DNA of 47,357 nucleotides, from assembly GCA_028286865.1 (NCBI GenBank), contig JAQBQU010000015.1, positions 1 through 47,357 on the forward strand, read 5' to 3'. Below, piece after piece: positions 18,723 through 25,856 of this stretch (positions are counted from its first letter, which is position 1; each line of letters begins with the position of its first letter). The stretch comes from Candidatus Kaiserbacteria bacterium. Lineage in GTDB: Bacteria; Patescibacteriota; Minisyncoccia; Phycocordibacterales; UBA2100. The notes under the pieces are model-generated. The model was not told where the DNA came from, ran no database searches, and saw only the letters and a list, made by a program, of their open reading frames with translations. The translations under genes and the position numbers were made by a program.

Positions 18723-19892
18723 ATGAAAATCCTGAGCATAGAGACAAGCTGTGATGAGACCGCTGTCTGCCTCTTAGAGGCGACCGGCGATTTTGACGCG
18801 GATTTCTCATACAAAGTGCTCGGTAATGCACTCTTTTCCCAAGCACATCTGCATGCCCAGTACGGCGGTGTCTTCCCCAATCTTGCCAAGCGCGAGCATG
18901 CCAAAAATCTCGTACCGCTTCTTGAAGAAGCCCTTCGCCAAGCGTCGGCCTTGTCCGCGTCAGCTGCTCAGTCACTCCAAGGGGTCCCCTTGGAGTCACT
19001 TCAGGCATCGCTCGCGCGCGAGCCTGAATTGCTTGAGAAAATAATTCCATTCATCGAGTCGTACCAAAAGCCCGACATTGATGCTATCGCCGTGACCTAC
19101 GGCCCCGGACTCGAACCTGCGCTCTGGGTCGGTATCAATTTCGCTAAGGCGCTCTCATATGTATGGAACGTCCCGCTTGTGCCGGTGAATCACATGGAAG
19201 GTCACGTGATGATGTCGATGGTCCAAAATGGAGCGATGCGCGGCTTCGAATTCCCTGTGCTCTCGCTTCTTATTTCGGGCGGTCACACGGAGCTCATTCT
19301 TTCGCGTGAGTGGATGAAATACGAACGCATCGGAGAAACCCGCGATGACGCCGCGGGCGAGGCATTCGACAAGGTCGCGCGGCTCATGGAGCTTCCCTAC
19401 CCGGGCGGTCCCGTCATCTCCCAACTTGCCGCCGAAGCCCGACTCCAAGGGGTCCCCTTGGAGTTGAAATTCACGCCGCCGATGCTCAATTCAAAAGATT
19501 ATGACTTTTCTTTTTCGGGACTGAAGACGGAAGTGCGCAAAGTCGTCGAAGCTGCTCAACCACTCACCGATGATAAGAAAAAAGAGATCGCACTGGCATT
19601 CGAAAATGCGGTCGCGCATGTGCTCGTTCATAAAACCATTAAAGCGGTCGAGGAATTCGATGTGCATACAGTTGTCGTCGGTGGCGGTGTCTCGGCCAAC
19701 TCCTTCATCCGCTCCGAACTCGCCGCCAAGCTCGCACAGCGCGACGCATCCGCATCACTTCTCGTCCCCGCCCCCGAATTCGCGACCGACAACGCGCTGA
19801 TGATCGCGATCGCGGGATATTTCCATGCACTTCGAAAAGATTTTGCACAGCCGGAAGCAATTTCAGCGACCGGCAATCTGAGACTCGAATAA
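18723..19892 (+). CDS. tsaD: tRNA N6-adenosine threonylcarbamoyltransferase
   Basis: MKILSIETSCDETAV; NHMEGH; MLNSKDYDFSFSGLKTEV; GGGVSANSF. Confidence 0.95.
   Translation: MKILSIETSCDETAVCLLEATGDFDADFSYKVLGNALFSQAHLHAQYGGVFPNLAKREHAKNLVPLLEEALRQASALSASAAQSLQGVPLESLQASLAREPELLEKIIPFIESYQKPDIDAIAVTYGPGLEPALWVGINFAKALSYVWNVPLVPVNHMEGHVMMSMVQNGAMRGFEFPVLSLLISGGHTELILSREWMKYERIGETRDDAAGEAFDKVARLMELPYPGGPVISQLAAEARLQGVPLELKFTPPMLNSKDYDFSFSGLKTEVRKVVEAAQPLTDDKKKEIALAFENAVAHVLVHKTIKAVEEFDVHTVVVGGGVSANSFIRSELAAKLAQRDASASLLVPAPEFATDNALMIAIAGYFHALRKDFAQPEAISATGNLRLE
18974..18996. repeat. 23-bp perfect palindrome inside tsaD, copy 1
   Basis: ACTCCAAGGGGTCCCCTTGGAGT. Confidence 0.95.
19442..19464. repeat. 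23-bp perfect palindrome inside tsaD, copy 2 (identical to copy 1)
   Basis: ACTCCAAGGGGTCCCCTTGGAGT, same reading frame as copy 1. Confidence 0.95.
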
Positions 19893-19897
19893 CAAAA

Positions 19898-19919
19898 GCC
19901 GCGGAGTTTCCCCCGCGGC
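19898..19919. terminator. Bidirectional terminator between tsaD and the convergent phosphatase gene
   Basis: GCCGCGG AGTTTCCC CCGCGGC flanked by A-rich and T-rich sequence. Confidence 0.7.
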
Positions 19920-19942
19920 CTTCTATTGTTCTCTCGATCCAT

Positions 19943-20686
19943 CTAAAGGGTCCGGACTTTTTCGATCAATGCCCCGAGCGCCGTGTTCGAGTACAACGGA
20001 CGATCGATCTCCTCCCAGGAGCCAAAGTGGGGATCCTTACACGGAACCGTGAGACGCCGATCCCAGCCGCTCGTGCTCCTTTTATATTCGATCAAAACAC
20101 CGTTGGAGAGATCGCCGCGGGTGTCTTTGTACGAACCAAAATCCCACGAACACTTACCGCCCATGATGATGCGATCAACTACCCGGATCACATGACCGTG
20201 ACAGACAACAAGAGAACGATCCGTGAGTGATTCAAAGAACGGCCTGGCTCGCGTGTCGAGATCCAGGAACGATTCTCCGCGCTCAACCCGATATCGATAA
20301 TTGTCGCGGGAATGACGCTGCTGTTTCGATTCATCGAGTAGCGCTGCAGCCTCGTCCGGCTTCATTGAATTTAGGATGCCGCTGTCTTTTTCGCAGATGC
20401 GATCTTCGACTTCCCAACGCGCACCGAGAATATCGAGCAATCGCGATGTGCGCATCGCGCGTAAGTAAGCGGAGGTGATATGACGCGTGAAGCTGAGACC
20501 ATGCTCTTTCAGCCATTCGCCGGTGGCAATCGCCTGCTCTACACCAGCGGGCGTCAAGTCGTGTAGCGATGATGGCTTACTGATCACAGCATCATATGCA
20601 TCCGCTTGACCGCGCGCATGATTCCGCTCGGCAGCGTTGTTATCCGCTTCCATGTGACGCAAAAGCGCAAAGTATTCACAATTCAT
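19943..20686 (-). CDS. Histidine phosphatase family protein (phosphoglycerate mutase-like)
   Basis: FALLRHMEAD (RH motif) and SLVVCHGHVIRVV. Confidence 0.75.
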   Translation of the reverse strand: MNCEYFALLRHMEADNNAAERNHARGQADAYDAVISKPSSLHDLTPAGVEQAIATGEWLKEHGLSFTRHITSAYLRAMRTSRLLDILGARWEVEDRICEKDSGILNSMKPDEAAALLDESKQQRHSRDNYRYRVERGESFLDLDTRARPFFESLTDRSLVVCHGHVIRVVDRIIMGGKCSWDFGSYKDTRGDLSNGVLIEYKRSTSGWDRRLTVPCKDPHFGSWEEIDRPLYSNTALGALIEKVRTL

Positions 20687-20859
20687 TTCCGCTCCTTATT
20701 TCAGAGGGCCTCTTTTGAACCTACTACAGGAGGTGAGTCAAAGCAATCGAGACCTTTTATGAGCCTAGAAACAAGCACCTAATGCTGTTAGATTCAGAAA
20801 AACTATCTAACCCTCACGGCCATGGGTAAAATTTCTTTATACCTCTAGCTTGAGAAGGT

Positions 20860-21327
20860 TCAGGATTTAAACATGTCTCGATCAAGCCCGCCTTTCTTGT
20901 CTATTTCATATACGGCGAGACCATGTTGGGTTGTGGCTGCTATAAGCACAACACTTTGCCCGTCCTCAAGTTTCTGAAGGGATATGTAAGAAACTCCACC
21001 TTCTTTCTTTTCCACTTTATTAAACTTTGCGTCATCGGGAACGGTAGCTTTACCAAATGTTCTCCTTATATACTCTATGCACTTTCCTTGTACCTCATCG
21101 GGAACTTCCGCCAAGGTGACCGGTAGGCCTTCGCGCATATATATGCTCTCTGCCCACGAGTCTGCGGTGTGGTTCATACCTGCCTCCTCTTCTTCGCTCC
21201 CGAATGGTCTGTATGACGCAATTCCTCGGATCTTATCTTCAAGCTGTGCTGTTTCTGCCGCTATCCTAACGTCATTGATACGTCCTTTTTCATCGTTATA
21301 AGGTCGCGGTTTAAATTCTTCTGACAT
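20860..21327 (-). CDS. Hypothetical protein
   Basis: 155-aa ORF in otherwise empty interval. Confidence 0.5.
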   Translation of the reverse strand: MSEEFKPRPYNDEKGRINDVRIAAETAQLEDKIRGIASYRPFGSEEEEAGMNHTADSWAESIYMREGLPVTLAEVPDEVQGKCIEYIRRTFGKATVPDDAKFNKVEKKEGGVSYISLQKLEDGQSVVLIAATTQHGLAVYEIDKKGGLDRDMFKS

Positions 21328-21397
21328 AAAGGAACGATATCATGGGGGCATTCTGTGCCAGAAGACACCTGGGTATAACATATGCTAATCTGGCCCA

Positions 21398-23617
21398 ATG
21401 GAGCCATCGAAAGCACCGCAGCCATTCCTGAGCCCCTATAATTCTATCGACAACGAGCCGAGAATCCGCGCGCTCTGGGAGGACTCTAAATATGCAAATC
21501 CGGACGTGTGTATCGAAAAGGGCGTAACTGCCTCTGATGCCGAGCCGTATACGATCGTGCTTCCCCCGCCGAACGTCACGGGTACTTTGCACATGGGCCA
21601 CGCTGCCATGCTCGCGATCGAAGACATCCTCATCCGCTACCAACGCATGCGAGGGAAAAAGACGCTCTGGGTACCGGGGACGGATAGCGCCGCGATCGCG
21701 ACACAATCGAAAGTCGAGGGTGATATATATAAGAAAGAAAAACTCTCACGCCACGATCTCGGCCGCGACGAATTGATGAAGCGCATCGACGCATTCACCG
21801 AAGAGAGCAAGAATACGATCATCGAACAAGTGCAGCGCATGGGCTCGTCTCTCGATTGGAGCCGCTACGCATACACGATGGATGCTCCACGATACAACGC
21901 GGTCATGACGGCGTTCGTCCGCATGTACGAAGCCGGGCTCATTTATCGCGGTAACCGCATCGTGAATTGGGATCCGAAATTGCAGACGACCGTTTCTGAC
22001 GAAGAGATCGAGCATGTGGAGCAGAAAGATCCCTTTTATTACTTCCAATACGGCCCGTTCGTGATCGGCACGGTACGTCCGGAGACGAAATTCGGAGACA
22101 AATACGTCGTGGTACATCCCGACGACGAGCGCTACGCAGAGTACTCGCACGGCCAGCAGCTCGAACTCGAATGGATCAATGGGCCTATCGTAGCAACGGT
22201 GATCAAAGACGAGGCCGCGAATATGGAGACCGGGACCGGCGCCATGACCATCACTCCTGCTCACTCCGCTATCGACTTCGAGATAGCGCAGCGCCACAAG
22301 CTCGACGTGGAACAGGTGATCGACGAGCGCGGCATACTCCTTCCTATCGCAGGAGAATTCGCGGGACAGCACATCAAGAAGGCGCGTTCGATGATCGTGG
22401 CGAAGCTTCACGAAAAGGGCCTCGTTGTGAAGATAGACGAGAGCTACACTCACAACGTCTCGACTAATAGTCGCGGCGGCGGCACGATCGAGCCACAGAT
22501 CAAGCTCCAGTGGTTCGTCGGCGTGAATAAAGAATTCACCATTCCCCACTCCGAGATACCCGGCATTCAATCGGGCTCAAAGACTACGCTCAAAGAGGTC
22601 ATGCGCGCGGCGGTCGCGAGCGGAGCGACGAAAATTAATCCGGAGCGCTTCGAGAAGATCTATTTCCACTGGATAGAGAATCTGCGCGACTGGTGTATCT
22701 CGCGTCAGATCTGGTTCGGTCATCGCATCCCGGTGTGGTACAAGGGCGATGAAATATATTGCGGTACTGAGGCGCCCGAGGGCGAGGGCTGGGAGCAGGA
22801 CCACGACACGCTCGATACCTGGTTCTCATCGGGACTGTGGACCTTTTCTACTCTCGGTTGGCCGGACAAGACTCCCGACCTCGAGACATTCCACCCGACA
22901 TCGGTCCTCGAGACCGGATACGACATCATCTTCTTCTGGGTCGCCCGCATGATACTCATGTCGGGATTCCACCTCGGCCAGGTCCCCTTCAAGCAGGTGT
23001 ACCTGCACGGGCTTGTCCGCGACGGCCAGGGCCGCAAGATGTCGAAAAGCCTCGGCAATATCATCGACCCGCTGACCATGATCGAAAAGTATGGTGCCGA
23101 CGCAACGCGCCTCTCGCTTATTATCGGAGCCCAGCCGGGTAACGACCTCAAGCTCGACGAGAACCGCGTGCGCGGCTACAAGCACTTCGCCAATAAGCTC
23201 TGGAACATCACCCGCTTCGTGCTTGAGAATGCCGACGCCTCATCGCTTACGGCTACGCTTACTGATGCGGATAAAGCGCTCGTCGCGGAAGCGAAAGAGC
23301 TCGCACAGACCGTCTCGGGCAATATCGACACCTTCCGCCTCGATCTCGCCGGAGACGCCGTGTATCACTATGTGTGGGACCGTTTCGCCGCGCAGATCAT
23401 CGAAGAGACCAAGCCGGTCCTGAAACTGTACGAAGGCGAAGAAAAAGCATCGAAGCAGCGCATGCTCTACGAGATACTCATCCTTTCGCTCAAACTCCTT
23501 CATCCGTTCATGCCGTTCGTGACCGAAGCCATCTGGCAGGAGCTTCCTGAGAAAGAAACCGATCTCCTCATGGTAGCCAAGTGGCCAGTTCAACCAACCG
23601 GAGCAAGTAGCATCTGA
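21398..23617 (+). CDS. valS: Valyl-tRNA synthetase
   Basis: LPPPNVTGTLHMGHA and GRKMSKSLGNIIDP; class I aaRS. Confidence 0.96.
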   Translation: MEPSKAPQPFLSPYNSIDNEPRIRALWEDSKYANPDVCIEKGVTASDAEPYTIVLPPPNVTGTLHMGHAAMLAIEDILIRYQRMRGKKTLWVPGTDSAAIATQSKVEGDIYKKEKLSRHDLGRDELMKRIDAFTEESKNTIIEQVQRMGSSLDWSRYAYTMDAPRYNAVMTAFVRMYEAGLIYRGNRIVNWDPKLQTTVSDEEIEHVEQKDPFYYFQYGPFVIGTVRPETKFGDKYVVVHPDDERYAEYSHGQQLELEWINGPIVATVIKDEAANMETGTGAMTITPAHSAIDFEIAQRHKLDVEQVIDERGILLPIAGEFAGQHIKKARSMIVAKLHEKGLVVKIDESYTHNVSTNSRGGGTIEPQIKLQWFVGVNKEFTIPHSEIPGIQSGSKTTLKEVMRAAVASGATKINPERFEKIYFHWIENLRDWCISRQIWFGHRIPVWYKGDEIYCGTEAPEGEGWEQDHDTLDTWFSSGLWTFSTLGWPDKTPDLETFHPTSVLETGYDIIFFWVARMILMSGFHLGQVPFKQVYLHGLVRDGQGRKMSKSLGNIIDPLTMIEKYGADATRLSLIIGAQPGNDLKLDENRVRGYKHFANKLWNITRFVLENADASSLTATLTDADKALVAEAKELAQTVSGNIDTFRLDLAGDAVYHYVWDRFAAQIIEETKPVLKLYEGEEKASKQRMLYEILILSLKLLHPFMPFVTEAIWQELPEKETDLLMVAKWPVQPTGASSI

Positions 23618-23637
23618 TTTCTTTTGAAGAGTGAGCG

Positions 23638-23727
23638 GCAGTGCTTTTTACCGTGTGCGCAGGCCCGACGGGGCCGAGATCCAGCGCTGCCTGAGCACAG
23701 GCAGATAGCGACGGTAAAAAGCACTGC
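23638..23727. repeat. Structured ~90-bp hairpin element A (three-way-junction fold)
   Basis: GCAGTGCTTTTTACCGT ... ACGGTAAAAAGCACTGC 17-bp perfect arms; inner GGCCC-GACG-GGGCC and CTGCCTG-AGCA-CAGGCAG. Confidence 0.9.
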
Positions 23728-23751
23728 TCGAACGTACGCTATAATCTCGGG

Positions 23752-24462
23752 GTGGAAGCCTATTACCCTATACTGGCAGCATTAGCAGGAGGTCTGCTCC
23801 CGGCACTCGCCTGGCTCTGGTTCTGGCGTCGTGAAGATTCGCGCCATCCTGAGCCGCGCCGACTGATAGCACTCGCCTTTTTCGGCGGCATGGTCGCCGT
23901 CGCAGTGGTCATCCCCATCGAGAAATTCGTACAGCCCTACGCGGGCGATGTCGCGTGGTTGCCGCCGATGACGCTCCTTTTCATCGCGTGGGCCTTTATT
24001 GAGGAGATAACTAAATTCCTCGCCGCATACGTGACCGTCTTGCGTCGCGCCGAAGACGATGAGCCCATCGACCCGGTCATCTATATGGTGACGACCGCGC
24101 TCGGCTTTGCTGCGGCAGAGAATACGCTTTTCCTGCTCTCTCCGCTCGCCGGCTCCACGGTATTCCAGACACTCATCACGGGTAATCTGCGCTTCGTCGG
24201 AGCCACCCTACTTCACGTACTCTCATCCGCAGTGATCGGCTTGGCCCTAGCACTCGCCTTCTACGCCAAGCGCAATGTAAAGCGTCGCTACGCATTCATC
24301 GGCGTCCTGTTCGCGGGCATCGTGCACAGCATTTTCAACTTTTTCATCATCAATACAGCAGAGGAGCACCTGCTGCGCACCTTCGCCTTCGTATGGGTCG
24401 GCATCATCGTACTTCTGGCAGTACTCGAATTCGTGAAGCGTATCAAGCCACGGTGGACATAG
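23752..24462 (+). CDS. PrsW-like intramembrane metalloprotease family protein
   Basis: Multi-TM; AFIEEITKFLAAYV and HSIFNF; GTG start. Confidence 0.8.
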   Translation: MEAYYPILAALAGGLLPALAWLWFWRREDSRHPEPRRLIALAFFGGMVAVAVVIPIEKFVQPYAGDVAWLPPMTLLFIAWAFIEEITKFLAAYVTVLRRAEDDEPIDPVIYMVTTALGFAAAENTLFLLSPLAGSTVFQTLITGNLRFVGATLLHVLSSAVIGLALALAFYAKRNVKRRYAFIGVLFAGIVHSIFNFFIINTAEEHLLRTFAFVWVGIIVLLAVLEFVKRIKPRWT

Positions 24463-24500
24463 CCCTTGCACGCGAAATATATACGGTATAATAAATCGGT

Positions 24501-24983
24501 ATGGCCAAGAAATCATCCTTCTTCTCCAAGATCACCGGCTCTTCGTCGAACGACCAGTACGATGAATTCTTCGACGACGCCCCGGTTCAGAGATCTGCCG
24601 ACACCGTGAGCGTGAATGCGCGCGACAACACCTGGGCTCCGGAAGACTCTGCCGGAGGTGAGCTTGCCGTCGACGTGTACCAGACCCCTGATGCCATCGT
24701 CGTAAAGGCGCTCGTGGCGGGCGTACAGCCCGGCTCTATCGATATCTCGCTCACCCGCGAGATGCTCACCATCTCCGGCACGCGTGAAGACGAGCGTGAA
24801 GTCCAGGATGAGGGTTACTTTCAGCGCGAACTCTACTGGGGGTCATTTTCCCGCACTATCCTGCTTCCCGAAGAGATCGACGTGGATCTCGCTGAAGCCA
24901 CCGAAAAACACGGCATCCTCATGATCCGTTTGCCTAAAATAAATAAGAAACGACAAACTAAATTAAAGGTCAGAAGTCGTTAG
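24501..24983 (+). CDS. Hsp20/alpha-crystallin small heat shock protein
   Basis: VDVYQTPDAIVVKALVAGVQPGSIDISLTREMLTISGTREDE. Confidence 0.92.
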   Translation: MAKKSSFFSKITGSSSNDQYDEFFDDAPVQRSADTVSVNARDNTWAPEDSAGGELAVDVYQTPDAIVVKALVAGVQPGSIDISLTREMLTISGTREDEREVQDEGYFQRELYWGSFSRTILLPEEIDVDLAEATEKHGILMIRLPKINKKRQTKLKVRSR

Positions 24984-25001
24984 TATTTGTATCCCCGGGG
25001 T

Positions 25002-25026
25002 CCCCAGCACTTGCTGTTGGGGTTTC
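25002..25026 (+). terminator. Rho-independent terminator after hsp20
   Basis: CCCCAGCA CTTGC TGTTGGGG TTTCT. Confidence 0.7.
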
Positions 25027-25030
25027 TCAT

Positions 25031-25060
25031 CAGACCAAGCTCAAGGTCCGCAGCCGCTAG
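25031..25060 (+). pseudogene. Displaced second copy of the hsp20 3' end
   Basis: CAGACCAAGCTCAAGGTCCGCAGCCGCTAG encodes QTKLKVRSR*, identical peptide to the functional gene end at 24954..24983. Confidence 0.85.
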
Positions 25061-25141
25061 ACCCCTCGCTTGACCGTATCCCAGCCTCACCGTAGGCTGT
25101 TCTTTGGGCGGCATATGCCGCATTCAAAACGGGAGGCTGCA

Positions 25142-25825
25142 ATGACGTATAAAGGCACGATGCGTACATTGCGGGCGATCCCAAATGTACTCACCGGCGG
25201 GCGCGTCGCGGTTGCGATGCTCATCCTCTTTGTGTCTTCGTGGGAACTCGTTGCTCATCAGGTTGATCTCCTGCGCCCCTTCAGATTGTCGAGATGGTTC
25301 GACCTGAACTGGTGGTACATGTTTTTGTCCCTCGTCGGGGCTATCAGCGACGCACTCGATGGCTTCCTGGCACGGCAATTTAAAGAACACGGATGGGAAA
25401 CGCCGTTCGGTCGCAAGTGGGATCCGTTTGCAGACAAGGTGTTCATGTTCGTACTGATGGGAGTGATCCCGCTGTGGCTCGATGCCGGTTACGAATTTCT
25501 GGCCGGCTACGTGCTGTTAGCATTGTTCATCAGTTGGTATTCTTGGCAAACCTCACGTATGCGCTGGGAGGGCCTGATAGAATCTGCCAACTTCCCCGCA
25601 AAAGTGAAGACGTTCGCTCTCATGTTCTCACAGCTTCTATTCATGGCGCATATCGCACATGAAAGTCTGCCGAAGATGGTCAGCAAGTATGAGGTCGCCA
25701 TCTTTACCGTCGCTACGGCGCTCATGATCATCGCGACCATCTGTTGCGTCTTTGCGATCCGCGACTACTACAAGCAGGCCGGGCTGATGATCCGGCAACG
25801 TCAAAATACGACTCGCCCCACCTAG
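25142..25825 (+). CDS. CDP-alcohol phosphatidyltransferase family protein
   Basis: SDALDGFLAR...GRKWDPFADK motif; TTGACC-17-TAGGCT promoter upstream. Confidence 0.8.
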   Translation: MTYKGTMRTLRAIPNVLTGGRVAVAMLILFVSSWELVAHQVDLLRPFRLSRWFDLNWWYMFLSLVGAISDALDGFLARQFKEHGWETPFGRKWDPFADKVFMFVLMGVIPLWLDAGYEFLAGYVLLALFISWYSWQTSRMRWEGLIESANFPAKVKTFALMFSQLLFMAHIAHESLPKMVSKYEVAIFTVATALMIIATICCVFAIRDYYKQAGLMIRQRQNTTRPT

Positions 25826-25845
25826 GGGCGAGTCGATCTACTTTT
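25810..25845. terminator. Terminator hairpin
   Basis: GACTCGCCCC ACCTA GGGGCGAGTC, 10-bp stem. Confidence 0.65.
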
Positions 25846-25856
25846 ATACCCGACTT

